Shown in pieces: positions 24,372-33,215 of a DNA stretch of 64,000 nt. Source of the DNA: JAKRSE01 sp943369295 (GTDB lineage: Bacteria; Armatimonadota; Fimbriimonadia; Fimbriimonadales; Fimbriimonadaceae); the NCBI GenBank assembly GCA_943369295.1, contig CALRMU020000002.1, positions 1-64,000 of the forward strand. Reading direction: 5' to 3'. A program made the position numbers and the translations under genes. How positions within the stretch are numbered: the stretch's first letter is position 1; every line of letters begins with the position of its first letter. The notes under the pieces were generated by a model. That model did not search any database. It saw only the letters and a list, made by a program, of their open reading frames with translations, and was not told where the DNA came from.

Positions 24372-26762
24372 ATGCTTGGCCTGCTCTGCTCTGTCGCAGC
24401 CCTCTCGGCACAGGACGAAGGCGCCCTGATTCTTGATCTCTCAAGTCCTGGCCCAAAAGTTTCACGGTCTCTTTTTGGAGTCTTCTTTGAGGAAATCAAC
24501 AATGCGGGTGAGGGGGGCATCTATGGCGAGCTGCTGAACAACCGTGCCCTTACTCCTGGCCGTGTGCCTGGCAAGCCAGAAGGGTGGCTTGGAGAAAACG
24601 GCACCTTTCTTTACGATCAAAGCCAGAAGCTGAATACGGCAAGAGACGGCTCAATTCGCTTCACGACCGAGATCGGCAAAGAAGGCGCTTTGGTCAACAC
24701 AGGTTTCTGGGGAATCGGAGTCAAAAAGGGGCAGGATCTGACCCTGAGAATCTGGGCCAGAGGCAGAGGGAAAATCACCCCAACCTTGAACGAGGGGACG
24801 ACGGAGCTGGCTGGTGCAGAGGGATCAGTCCTGACAACCGAATGGCAGGAATTCAAGTTCACCCTCAAGCCCAAGTCAGATGGCAAAGCCAGCTTAAAGC
24901 TCAACCTGACTCCCGGCTCAGAGATGATTCTGGGCTACAGCACCCTCATGCCCAATAAGGGGTGGAAGGGAAGGCCTGGCGGCTGGAGAAGCGACCTTGC
25001 CGAAATGATGCTGGACCTTCAGCCTGGCTTCCTTAGGTTCCCTGGCGGCTGTTACGTCGAAGGCAACGATCTTTCGAATCGGTTTGAGTGGCGCGATACC
25101 CTTAAGCCGATCCACGAGCGCAAGGCAACCCCTTTCACCTTCTGGGGCTACCCTTCCAGCAATGGTTTGGGCTACCACGAATATCTGCAGATGTGCGAGG
25201 ACATGAAGGCCGAGCCCATGTTCGTCATCAACTGCGGAATGTCGCACTCTGAAATTCAGCCCATGGATAAGATGGATGTCTATGTGCAGGATGCCTTAGA
25301 TGCCATTGAGTACGCCATTGGCCCGGTGACCAGCCGGATGGGAGCACTAAGAGCTGCGAATGGAAGGGCTAAGCCATTCCCTCTCAAGTACATCGAAATC
25401 GGCAACGAGAACGGCTACAGCTGGTCTTACGGCGGTCCGGCCCCCTACTACGAAAGGTTCGAACTGATCCACAAGGCGATCAAAGCCAAGTACCCCCAAA
25501 TCATCACGATCAGCAACGTTCCGACCCCTGTTCCGGGCGACCTGACCAGCGAGCACTTTTACGAGAACCCCGCTTGGTTCTGGAACAACAAAGACCGCTA
25601 CGACACCTATCCTCGGAGCGGACCAGGAATCTATGTGGGCGAATACGCTGTTACTCGAGCCAATGGCAGAGGCAGCCTGGCCGGAGCCTTGGGCGAAGCC
25701 GCTTACATGACAGGACTCGAAAAGAACGCGGACATTATTGCTATGGCTTCTTATGCTCCTCTCTTCGAGAACGTGAACAGAAGGCAGTGGAACCCCAACG
25801 CGATCAACTTCGATTCCACTCGCAGCTTCGGAACCCCCAGCTACTGGGTTCAGCAGGTGTTTGCACAGAATCGAATCAACGTGGCAGTCAAGAGCAAGAT
25901 CACTGAAGCTTTTGGCGAGCCGCCCCAGGTTGAGGGCCAGTTTGGCTTTAAGACTTGGCGGACTACCGCTGAGTTCAAGGACGTTAAGATCTCGATTCAG
26001 GGACGGCCCGTTTACACGGCAGCCGAACCTAAGCTTTCGGATTTCAACCCCAGCAAGGGAATGTGGTCTGAGGTTAACGGAACTCTTAAGCAGACGACTC
26101 TGGACGAGGACGCTTTGCTGACCTTGAAAAATGTCTCGGCCAAGCCAAGCGACAACTGGACCTTTGAGTTCAAAGCCAAGTCTCTTTCTGGAGAAGAAGG
26201 CTTCATGGGAGTCTTTGGCTTCAAGAGCCAGGGCGAGCTGCTGCAGTGGAATCTGGGCGGCTGGGGCAATACGATCCACGCTTTTCAGCGCGACCACCAA
26301 AGAACTGGGGTTGGAACGACTGGAAAAATCGCTCCACAGGCTTGGACGGACATTCGAATCCAGAAAGACGGAAACAAGATTTCTGGATTCATCAACGGCC
26401 GTTTGGTTGAAGAACTGGTCGAAAAGGCACCGCCCAGCCTCGCTGCTTCTGCCGGTATTGATGTGAAGAAGAAAGAGCTGGTGGTCAAGATCGTCAACGG
26501 ATCGAACAGGCCCCAGGCAGTGAAGCTCTATGGCCTGCAGGGGGCCAGGGGCAAGACTTGGAACGAAATTGTATTGACCGGACCATCACTTTCAGCTGAG
26601 AACAGCTTCGAAAATCCGGAAAACGTCGCTCCAAAGACCACAAAGCGTCCCGCAGGTGATAGCATCACTACAGTGCCTCGGTCACTGACCGTTCTGAGGA
26701 TTCCTTTGAGCGGCGATGTGCTGAAGCCTGCTTTGAATCTGCTTGCCGAGGGCAGGCAGTAG
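24372..26762 (+). CDS. GH51 alpha-L-arabinofuranosidase with an inserted sugar-binding-like domain
   Basis: The 796-residue product starts with a short signal peptide (MLGLLCSVAALSAQ) and RSLFGVFFEEINNAGEGGIY, the GH51 opening. A carbohydrate-binding-like sandwich (about 85-190) and the TIM barrel follow. Acid/base E346 is in IEIGNENG and nucleophile E424 in YVGEYAVT. The C-terminal beta domain is split by a concanavalin-like module (about 555-690, WTFEFKAKSLSGEEGFMGVF) seen in larger bacterial members. It removes alpha-L-arabinofuranosyl side chains from arabinoxylan or arabinan outside the cytoplasm. It leads the four-gene run with the ABC importer, 11 bases ahead of the binding-protein gene. 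Confidence 0.93.
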   Translation: MLGLLCSVAALSAQDEGALILDLSSPGPKVSRSLFGVFFEEINNAGEGGIYGELLNNRALTPGRVPGKPEGWLGENGTFLYDQSQKLNTARDGSIRFTTEIGKEGALVNTGFWGIGVKKGQDLTLRIWARGRGKITPTLNEGTTELAGAEGSVLTTEWQEFKFTLKPKSDGKASLKLNLTPGSEMILGYSTLMPNKGWKGRPGGWRSDLAEMMLDLQPGFLRFPGGCYVEGNDLSNRFEWRDTLKPIHERKATPFTFWGYPSSNGLGYHEYLQMCEDMKAEPMFVINCGMSHSEIQPMDKMDVYVQDALDAIEYAIGPVTSRMGALRAANGRAKPFPLKYIEIGNENGYSWSYGGPAPYYERFELIHKAIKAKYPQIITISNVPTPVPGDLTSEHFYENPAWFWNNKDRYDTYPRSGPGIYVGEYAVTRANGRGSLAGALGEAAYMTGLEKNADIIAMASYAPLFENVNRRQWNPNAINFDSTRSFGTPSYWVQQVFAQNRINVAVKSKITEAFGEPPQVEGQFGFKTWRTTAEFKDVKISIQGRPVYTAAEPKLSDFNPSKGMWSEVNGTLKQTTLDEDALLTLKNVSAKPSDNWTFEFKAKSLSGEEGFMGVFGFKSQGELLQWNLGGWGNTIHAFQRDHQRTGVGTTGKIAPQAWTDIRIQKDGNKISGFINGRLVEELVEKAPPSLAASAGIDVKKKELVVKIVNGSNRPQAVKLYGLQGARGKTWNEIVLTGPSLSAENSFENPENVAPKTTKRPAGDSITTVPRSLTVLRIPLSGDVLKPALNLLAEGRQ

Positions 26763-26773
26763 AGGGTGATTAA

Positions 26774-27781
26774 ATGAAGAGTCTCAACATTGTCGTTCTG
26801 GCATGCGCCGCTGCACTTGTGCTTCCTTTGGTTGGCTGCACGCCAGCCCCATCGACTGAATCCGGCTCTGGAAGCGGCACTGCTTCTGGCGGCGAATCGG
26901 CAAAGGCTCTTAAGCTGGCTTTCGTCACCAACAACGCTTCAGATTTCTGGACCATTGCCCGAAAGGGGGTCGAAAAGGCTGATGGCGAATTGGACAATGT
27001 GACTGTCGAGTTTCAGATGCCAGGCGATGGCACGGCTGCCGAGCAGAAGCGAATTGTCGATGACCTTTTGGCCAAGGGTGTTGATGGCATGGCGATCAGC
27101 CCCGTTGACCCCAAGAACCAAAAGGACATGCTGAACGCCGCCGCGGCCAAGGCTCTGGTTGTGACTCAGGACAGCGATGCCCCCGAAAGCGACCGAGCTG
27201 CCTACGTTGGAACAGACAACGTTGCTGCCGGACGCATGGCAGGTGAAGAGCTGAAGAAGGCTCTTCCCGATGGCGGCAAGATCATGATCTTTGTCGGAAT
27301 GGCCGACGCCCAGAACGCCAAGGAGCGCATCGATGGCTTGAAGGAAGCAATTGCCGGCACCAAGATTGAAGTGCTTGACGTCCGCACCGATGGCACGGAC
27401 CGAGTCAAGGCCAAGGCCAACGTTGTTGATGCCATGGTCAAGACCCCAGATATCGCTGCCTTGGTTGGAATCTGGAGCTACAACGGCCCGGCGATTCTCA
27501 ACGCAGTCAAAGAATCTGGCAAGCTCGGCAAGGTCAAGATCGTCTGCTTCGATGAAGAAGATGAGACCCTGGCCGGAGTCCTGAGCGGCGATATCTTCAG
27601 CACCATTGTTCAGCAGCCATTTGAGTTTGGCTACCAGTCTGTCAAGCTGATGGCGGATGTGAAGGGCGGCAAAACTGACGCCATTCCTGCCGACAAGAAG
27701 ATCATCGTCCCCACTAAGGTGATCACCAAAGAGACTGCGGCCGAGTTTAAGGCTCAGCTGGATGAGTTGAGGGGCAAGTAA
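26774..27781 (+). CDS. sugar ABC transporter substrate-binding lipoprotein (RbsB/Peripla_BP_4 type)
   Basis: The 335-residue product has a lipobox LVGC with lipid Cys 22, a Ser/Gly linker, then the two-lobed pentose/hexose binding fold: KLAFVTNNASDFWTIARKGV, GVDGMAISPVDPKNQ, and a hinge-side AAYVGTDNVAAGRMAGEEL. It captures a sugar at the outer face of the inner membrane and delivers it to the permease at 29255. It lies six bases ahead of the ATPase gene and 11 bases after GH51, so arabinofuranose or arabino-oligosaccharide is the likely ligand by context. Confidence 0.93.
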   Translation: MKSLNIVVLACAAALVLPLVGCTPAPSTESGSGSGTASGGESAKALKLAFVTNNASDFWTIARKGVEKADGELDNVTVEFQMPGDGTAAEQKRIVDDLLAKGVDGMAISPVDPKNQKDMLNAAAAKALVVTQDSDAPESDRAAYVGTDNVAAGRMAGEELKKALPDGGKIMIFVGMADAQNAKERIDGLKEAIAGTKIEVLDVRTDGTDRVKAKANVVDAMVKTPDIAALVGIWSYNGPAILNAVKESGKLGKVKIVCFDEEDETLAGVLSGDIFSTIVQQPFEFGYQSVKLMADVKGGKTDAIPADKKIIVPTKVITKETAAEFKAQLDELRGK

Positions 27782-27786
27782 GCCCT

Positions 27787-29262
27787 ATGCTTCAGGCCAT
27801 TGGCCTGACCAAGAGATACGGTGGTGTGGCGGCCCTTCAGAGCGTGAATCTGGAGGTCCGCCCCGCCGAGGTGATTGGTCTGATAGGCGAGAACGGGGCA
27901 GGAAAATCCACCCTGATCAAAACACTCTGCGGCTTGGTTCAGCCTGACGCTGGCCAAATGCTGTGGGATGGCAAGCCTGCCACTGGCCTGAACCCCAAAG
28001 CTTCCGAAAAGCTTGGGCTGGGGGTGATTCATCAAGAACGTCACGTTTTGGACAACCTGACTGTCGCTGAAAACCTCTTTTTGGGGCGCGAGCCAAAGAA
28101 GGGGTTTTTAGTTGACAATGCCAAGCTGATTCACGATGCGCAGAAGGCTTTAGACTGGATGGGGCTGGACATCAAGGCCAACGCACTCGGCTCGACCCTT
28201 TCCAACGCACAAAAGCAGCTTATCGAGATTGCACGAGCCCTGACTCTGGAGGCTAGGCTGATCATCATGGATGAGCCGACTTCGAGCCTTTCTGCTGGTG
28301 AAACAGAGAAGCTGCTGGGTGTAGTTCTTGAGCTCAAGAACAAGGGCGTGGCGATCATTTACGTCTCCCACCGACTCAACGAGATTAAGCAGATTGCTGA
28401 CCGAGTGGTTGGTTTAAGGGACGGCCAAAATGCCGGTGAGCTGACCAAAGAAGAGATTTCTACTGATTCGATGGTTCGCCTTATGGTGGGGCGGAATCTG
28501 CTCAAGATTCCCAAGGCTCCTTCGACACCCGGAGCGGCTCGGCTTGTTGTTAAGGATCTGCGGACCAAGCGCTATCCTGATGCCTCGGTGAGCTTTACCG
28601 TGCACGCCGGAGAAGTGGTTGGCTTTGCCGGACTGGTGGGCAGCGGCCGCACGGAAATTGTCAGAGCACTGTTTGGGGTTGATCGTCCCCTATCGGGTGA
28701 GATTACGATTGATGGTAAGCCAGTCAAGGCAGGGCAGCCCAGTTCGGCGATTCAGCAGGGGATTCTGCTTGCGCCAGAAGATCGCAGGAATCAAGGCGTT
28801 CTGCTCGACCTCTCGGTGGAGAAGAACATCAACCTGCCTTCTGTGCCTCGTCTTGGCTCCTCTCCTTTGGTGGATGAGAAGTCGTCTCGGCAGAGGGCAG
28901 AATCCCAAAAGACGTCACTGGCGGTCAAGTGCGCGACGATCGATGCACCTGTCTCTTCGATGAGTGGCGGCAACCAGCAGAAGGTCGTTTTGGCTAAGTG
29001 GCTGGCGATGAATTCCAGCTGTCTGATTTTGGATGAGCCGACCTGCGGCATTGATGTGGGAGCCAGGGCCGAGATTTACGACATTATGAAAAAGCTTGCC
29101 GACCAAGGCACGGCACTGCTGATGGTGAGTTCTGATATGGAAGAAGTGATGGCCCAAAGCGATAGAATTTTGGTCTTCAGCCAGGGGCACTTGGCTGGTG
29201 AACTATCTAGAGAAGAAGCGAGTGAGGAAGCCATTATGAAACTGGCGGTGGGACATGCTTAG
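27787..29262 (+). CDS. sugar ABC transporter ATP-binding protein, two fused ABC domains (RbsA/MglA type)
   Basis: The 491-residue product has two nucleotide-binding domains in tandem. The first has Walker A GENGAGKST (34-42), a signature weakened to LSNAQKQLIEIARAL, and Walker B LIIMDEPTSSL. The second has an altered Walker A (GLVGSGRTEI), a strong signature MSGGNQQKVVLAKWL and Walker B CLILDEPTCGIDVGA. This asymmetry is normal for CUT2-class importers. It powers uptake through the permease whose start overlaps its 3' end by eight bases. The gene is part of the arabinofuranoside locus. Confidence 0.95.
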   Translation: MLQAIGLTKRYGGVAALQSVNLEVRPAEVIGLIGENGAGKSTLIKTLCGLVQPDAGQMLWDGKPATGLNPKASEKLGLGVIHQERHVLDNLTVAENLFLGREPKKGFLVDNAKLIHDAQKALDWMGLDIKANALGSTLSNAQKQLIEIARALTLEARLIIMDEPTSSLSAGETEKLLGVVLELKNKGVAIIYVSHRLNEIKQIADRVVGLRDGQNAGELTKEEISTDSMVRLMVGRNLLKIPKAPSTPGAARLVVKDLRTKRYPDASVSFTVHAGEVVGFAGLVGSGRTEIVRALFGVDRPLSGEITIDGKPVKAGQPSSAIQQGILLAPEDRRNQGVLLDLSVEKNINLPSVPRLGSSPLVDEKSSRQRAESQKTSLAVKCATIDAPVSSMSGGNQQKVVLAKWLAMNSSCLILDEPTCGIDVGARAEIYDIMKKLADQGTALLMVSSDMEEVMAQSDRILVFSQGHLAGELSREEASEEAIMKLAVGHA

Positions 29263-30211
29263 CAAATATCAAAAAGAACTCGCCCTCGCTGGCCTGCTGT
29301 TTGTTCTCTGCGCCTTTTTGACCTGGCGCAACCCTCAATTTCTTTCAGAAGTCAATCTGCAGAACACTGGCAGATTGATTGGAATGTACGGCATTTTGGG
29401 GATCGGGGTCGCGGTGGTGATCGTCACTGGCGGAATTGATCTTTCGGTTGGTTCTGCCTGCGCCCTCTTGGGAGTTTTGCTTTCTATCGGCTTGGTCGAT
29501 TGGGGGGCGCCACCATGGCTGGTGCTTCCTGCCGTGCTGCTTGCAGGGGGATTTTTAGGCTGGATTCATGGTCTTTTGATCACCAAGCTGAAGCTTCAGC
29601 CCTTTATTGTCACCCTCTGTGGACTGCTCATTTATCGCGGAGTCGCACGATTCATCTCTAACGATGAAACCAAGGGTTTGGGCGATGCGAAGGGTTTTGA
29701 AGCTGTCAAGAGCGTGGCGACTGGGAGCTGGCTGGGAGTCCCTACCACCTTCTGGATTTTTCTGGTTACGGCCGCAATCGTCGGAGTCTTAATTCATAAG
29801 ACAGTTTATGGTCGTCACCTTTTTGCACTGGGCAAAAACGCAGAAGCTGCCCGCTATGCTGGCGTTAATGTCGGCAAGGTAGAAGGGGGCGCTTATCTCG
29901 TAGCGGGTCTTTGCACCGGTTTGGCCGCTATTCTCTTTGCCTTTTACACTAACTCCATTGCCCCATCCTCTCATGGAAACTTCTATGAGCTCTATGGAAT
30001 CGCGGCAGCCGTTTTGGGCGGATTTTCTTTGAGAGGCGGAGAGGGAACAGTCGTGGGAGTTCTGCTGGGGACGGCTCTTCTGCAGGTTCTTCAGAACCTT
30101 GTCAACCTTCTTGGCATCCCCAGCTCGCTCAATTTCGCCGTTATGGGCGTGGTGATTCTGGTCGGAGTCTTGGTGGAAAGACTCTGGGCTATGAAGCAGC
30201 AGGCTGCCTAG
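29255..30211 (+). CDS. sugar ABC transporter permease (RbsC type)
   Basis: The 318-residue inner-membrane protein has about eight to ten hydrophobic segments and the BPD_transp_2 family strings VVIVTGGIDLSVGSACAL, GWIHGLLITKLKLQPFIVTL and GRHLFALGKNAEAARYAGVN. It forms the CUT2-class channel with the fused ATPase encoded just before it. Translational coupling is suggested by the eight-base overlap. A phosphoesterase gene follows after 51 bases. Confidence 0.95.
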   Translation: MLSKYQKELALAGLLFVLCAFLTWRNPQFLSEVNLQNTGRLIGMYGILGIGVAVVIVTGGIDLSVGSACALLGVLLSIGLVDWGAPPWLVLPAVLLAGGFLGWIHGLLITKLKLQPFIVTLCGLLIYRGVARFISNDETKGLGDAKGFEAVKSVATGSWLGVPTTFWIFLVTAAIVGVLIHKTVYGRHLFALGKNAEAARYAGVNVGKVEGGAYLVAGLCTGLAAILFAFYTNSIAPSSHGNFYELYGIAAAVLGGFSLRGGEGTVVGVLLGTALLQVLQNLVNLLGIPSSLNFAVMGVVILVGVLVERLWAMKQQAA

Positions 30212-30262
30212 CCTTGGCCCTCCCTTAACCTTAGGGTCATCTTGATGTGCTATCACTGAAAG

Positions 30263-31159
30263 ATGGCCCTTTCTCGTCGCGACTTTCTGGCCGGAATCAC
30301 TGCTGGCACAGCCGCCCTTTCACTTAGCCCCTCGAATGCAGAGGCCGCAGAGGCTGTTGCCCAGAGTGGACGGGGTTTGAGAATCTGCTTCTTTACAGAT
30401 GCACATGTGCCCATGCCGAAAGAAGACGACCCCACTCCTGCCAAGACTTTGGAAGCGACGGACAGGCTTAAAAAAGCCTTCGCCAAGGCAAACACCTACA
30501 AGCCTCAGCTCTTTGTCTTTGGGGGCGACAATGTGATGGCGGTCGACCAAGGCAACACAGAAGCGCACACCGATGCCCAGTTTGCCAATTGGTCAAAGCA
30601 GGTTAAGGAGAACGTGAAGGTCAAGCACATTAGCGTGATTGGCAACCACGATATCTGGGTGCCAAAAGAGAACAAACCCGCTGACCCTAAGGCCAAGGCT
30701 GTCGCTGCCTTTAGCATGCCTCACCGCTACTACAGGCACGATCAGGCTGGCTGGACATTTCTTCTGCTGGACGTTTTTCATACTTCTGGCCCCAGTGGGC
30801 TGGATAAAGAGCAGTTTGCCTGGATGGAATCTGAAATCAAAAAGACCACCAATCCGGTCTGCCTGGTCAGCCATTCTCCATTCTTCGGCCCCAGCCTTCA
30901 ACTGGATGGCGACCCCTTGGGCGGCAAGATGGAGTTGAGGAAGCTGCTGCTCAAAAACCCTCAAGTCAAGCTTGGCTTAGGCGGCCACCAGCACTGGATT
31001 GACCGATGTGAGCTTGACCACATGACATATCTGACGGGTGGAGCCGTTTCTGGCGCTTGGTGGGATGGCCCCTATCAGGAATTCGACCCTGCCTTTCTCA
31101 TCATCGATCTTAACCCCAAGGGCGAGATCAAGGTTCAAAAGGTTTTTTGGGAAAGATAA
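30263..31159 (+). CDS. Tat-exported calcineurin-like metallophosphoesterase
   Basis: The 298-residue product starts with a twin-arginine signal (SRRDFLAGITAGTAALSLSP). The metallophosphoesterase motifs are in order: FTDAHVP (D46, H48), GGDN, GNHD, VSHSPFFGP and GGHQHW. These bind two metals for phosphate ester hydrolysis in the periplasm. The substrate is unknown. It follows the ABC importer after 51 bases and its stop directly abuts the GTG of the GNAT gene, so all may share a transcript. Confidence 0.9.
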   Translation: MALSRRDFLAGITAGTAALSLSPSNAEAAEAVAQSGRGLRICFFTDAHVPMPKEDDPTPAKTLEATDRLKKAFAKANTYKPQLFVFGGDNVMAVDQGNTEAHTDAQFANWSKQVKENVKVKHISVIGNHDIWVPKENKPADPKAKAVAAFSMPHRYYRHDQAGWTFLLLDVFHTSGPSGLDKEQFAWMESEIKKTTNPVCLVSHSPFFGPSLQLDGDPLGGKMELRKLLLKNPQVKLGLGGHQHWIDRCELDHMTYLTGGAVSGAWWDGPYQEFDPAFLIIDLNPKGEIKVQKVFWER

Positions 31160-31591
31160 GTGGCAGATCTTCAACTTAAGCCACTCACAGATATAAGTGA
31201 AATTGAACCTCTGTTGCCTCTGTCCAGGTCAGAGGGTTTTCGGCATCTTGACCGTTTGGTTAATTTGTGGAATGAAGGGAAGAAGTTTGATCGGCCGGGG
31301 GAATCAATACTGACTGTCATCTGCGATGGCAGAGTGATAGGAGTCGGAGGAATTCTGGATCAGGGCGAAGGTGCAGGCAGGATCAGCCGAGTCTATGTTC
31401 ATCCTGATTTTCGACGGTTTGGTGCAGGGCGAGTGCTTATCAACCAATTGGTTGATGACGCGCGAAATCACTTTGATCAAGTGGTGCTGAGAACGGATAC
31501 AGAGATCGGGGCTACCTTTTATGAAAGCCTAGGTTTTGAACCTGTTCTGCAGAAAAATGAAGACCAGGCGACACATCGCCTGGTCTTCTAA
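31160..31591 (+). CDS. GNAT-family N-acetyltransferase
   Basis: The 143-residue product begins with GTG immediately after the preceding stop codon, which implies coupled translation. Acetyl-CoA binding is marked by RISRVYVHPDFRRFGAGRVL and the C-terminal ATFYESLGFEPV. Its substrate is unknown. The last codons (QATHRLVF) are encoded by one arm of a 13-bp hairpin that works as the terminator of the opposing helicase gene, so codon choice here serves two roles. Confidence 0.88.
   Translation: MADLQLKPLTDISEIEPLLPLSRSEGFRHLDRLVNLWNEGKKFDRPGESILTVICDGRVIGVGGILDQGEGAGRISRVYVHPDFRRFGAGRVLINQLVDDARNHFDQVVLRTDTEIGATFYESLGFEPVLQKNEDQATHRLVF
31559..31588 (-). terminator. intrinsic terminator of the DEAD-box gene, inside the GNAT coding end
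   Basis: GAAGACCAGGCGA (31559-31571) pairs perfectly over 13 bp with TCGCCTGGTCTTC (31576-31588) around CACA. On the minus strand the stem is followed by ATTTTTC, a proper T-run, so it ends helicase transcription. On the plus strand it ends one base before the GNAT stop codon and lacks a T-run. Confidence 0.88.
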
Positions 31592-31612
31592 CCATTTGGC
31601 TGCTAAGCCTGC

Positions 31613-32839
31613 TTAGCGGCCGCGTCGACCGCCGCCACCGAAGCTGCGGCTGCCAGAGAACGAACCCTTGCCGCTGGACCTTCTTCCGCCTCCGGAAGAG
31701 GGTCGACTGAAGGCGTGGGTGTGCATGGCCTGCACCGTGCTCTTTTCAGAAACTTCAATGCTCAAGCCAAGCAGTCTTTCAATCTGTCGGACGTTCGCAG
31801 TCTGCTCAGGAAGGGCAAGGGTGATGGCTCGACCCTTGGCTCCGGCTCGACCGGTTCGGCCAATGCGGTGAATGTAGTCTTCGGGGTTGTCAGGCAGGTC
31901 GTAGTTAACAACCAGGCTGATTCCTTTAACGTCAATGCCGCGAGCGGCAATATCAGTTGCGACCAAGATTCTGTAGTCGCCAGACTTGAATCCCTGCAGA
32001 GCTTCTCTTCTCTGGTTCAGGCTGCGGTCGGCGTGAATCTCGGCGGCGGTGTGACCCTGCCTTCTAATGTTCTGGGCAAGCTTGCGAGCGCCGTGCCTGG
32101 TTCTTGAAAAGACCAGAATCGTGCCGTCGTTGTCATCCAAAAGGTCAGAAAGCACCGAGGGCTTGTGGTCGAAATCAAGATAAAGCATCTCGTGGTCAAC
32201 CAGCTCGGGAGCAGATGTCTGCTCGTCAATCTGAACTCTCACAGGGTTGGTGAGGTACTGCTTGGCAAGCTCGGCAATCTGCGGAGGCATGGTCGCGCTG
32301 AAAAGCAGAGTCTGGTGGCCAGGCTCAAGCACAGAAAGAATGATCTTGATAGCCTTGGCAAAGCCCATATCAAGCATCCTGTCGGCTTCATCCAAAGCGA
32401 CAATAGAAACTCGGTCCAGCCTCACGGCATCCTGCTCCATCAGGTCCATCAATCGGCCAGGAGTGGCGATGATGATCTGAGGGCGGCCCTTAAGGGCTCT
32501 AATTTGTCCGCCGTAGCCTGCGCCGCCAACGATCAGGGCGCACTTCTGACCCAGCTTTCTAAAGGTTTCTTCAATCTGCTGGGCAAGTTCGCGGGTGGGG
32601 GCCAGCACCAAGCCGACCTGGTCTCGTCTCAGCCTTTCCGACATAGGAATGGCGAAGGCCAGGGTCTTGCCTGTGCCTGTCTGGGCAATGCCAATCAGGT
32701 CTCGGCCTTCAACGGCATGAGGAATGGCAGCGGCCTGAATGGGGGTGGGTTCTGTGATGCCGAGTCCCGAAAGTCGGGAAATAACGGGCACAGAAATGTT
32801 GAGCGGGGCAAAGCCCGAAATCGTTTGTTGATCTAGCAT
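31613..32839 (-). CDS. DEAD-box ATP-dependent RNA helicase (RhlE-like)
   Basis: The 408-residue product has the full set of superfamily-2 motifs: Q motif (GITEPTPIQ), AQTGTGKT (52-59), PTRELAQQ, DEAD (150-153), SAT (180-182), ARGIDV and HRIGRTGRAG. The C-terminal tail is Gly/Ser/Arg-rich (SGSRSFGGGGRRGR), like RNA-binding tails of RhlE or CshA enzymes. It unwinds short RNA duplexes in ribosome assembly or mRNA decay, often in the cold. The upstream region to 33000 can form several hairpins and may be a long structured leader. Confidence 0.95.
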   Translation of the reverse strand: MLDQQTISGFAPLNISVPVISRLSGLGITEPTPIQAAAIPHAVEGRDLIGIAQTGTGKTLAFAIPMSERLRRDQVGLVLAPTRELAQQIEETFRKLGQKCALIVGGAGYGGQIRALKGRPQIIIATPGRLMDLMEQDAVRLDRVSIVALDEADRMLDMGFAKAIKIILSVLEPGHQTLLFSATMPPQIAELAKQYLTNPVRVQIDEQTSAPELVDHEMLYLDFDHKPSVLSDLLDDNDGTILVFSRTRHGARKLAQNIRRQGHTAAEIHADRSLNQRREALQGFKSGDYRILVATDIAARGIDVKGISLVVNYDLPDNPEDYIHRIGRTGRAGAKGRAITLALPEQTANVRQIERLLGLSIEVSEKSTVQAMHTHAFSRPSSGGGRRSSGKGSFSGSRSFGGGGRRGR

Positions 32840-33000
32840 GTGAAAATAGGCGTCGCATCATGCGGCGCCGAGACTGGCATTATTCGGATGTCGGTTCAAC
32901 CAGCAGAGAGCGGGAACCGGATTCTGGAGTCGTAACTCCAGGGTTGATCCTTGCCAGGTGACTCAAGTTCTTTCTTGAGGGACTGGGGCATTATGACGTT
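32840..33000 (-). promoter_or_regulatory. possible structured 5' leader of the helicase gene
   Basis: The 376-base divergent gap has hairpins on its helicase side: CTGGAGT-CGTA-ACTCCAG (32924-32941) and CCAG/CTGG enclosing CTCAAG-TTCTTT-CTTGAG (32954-32986). A GCGCCGCATGATGCGACGCC stretch lies near the start codon. Cold-shock helicase genes often carry long folded leaders; whether this is transcribed is not known. The remaining 33001-33215 part, in front of the Gfo/Idh gene, is AT-richer and probably holds its promoter. Confidence 0.4.
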
Positions 33001-33215
33001 GAGCCATAGAACTCAATCGCCATTTGGCAATAAAGGTCCTGATCATGAAGGGTTTACAAAATCTCTTTACTCAAGGTTTTGTATCAGATTTCTTATCTCT
33101 AGGGGCCTCAAAAACTGACTGATGTTAAATTAAACTTGAGTTCTGTCTGTTTTCCTTTGTTAACCTGCCCAGCTTAGAATGAGTCTGAGCCATAATAGCC
33201 CCATACGGGTCACCC

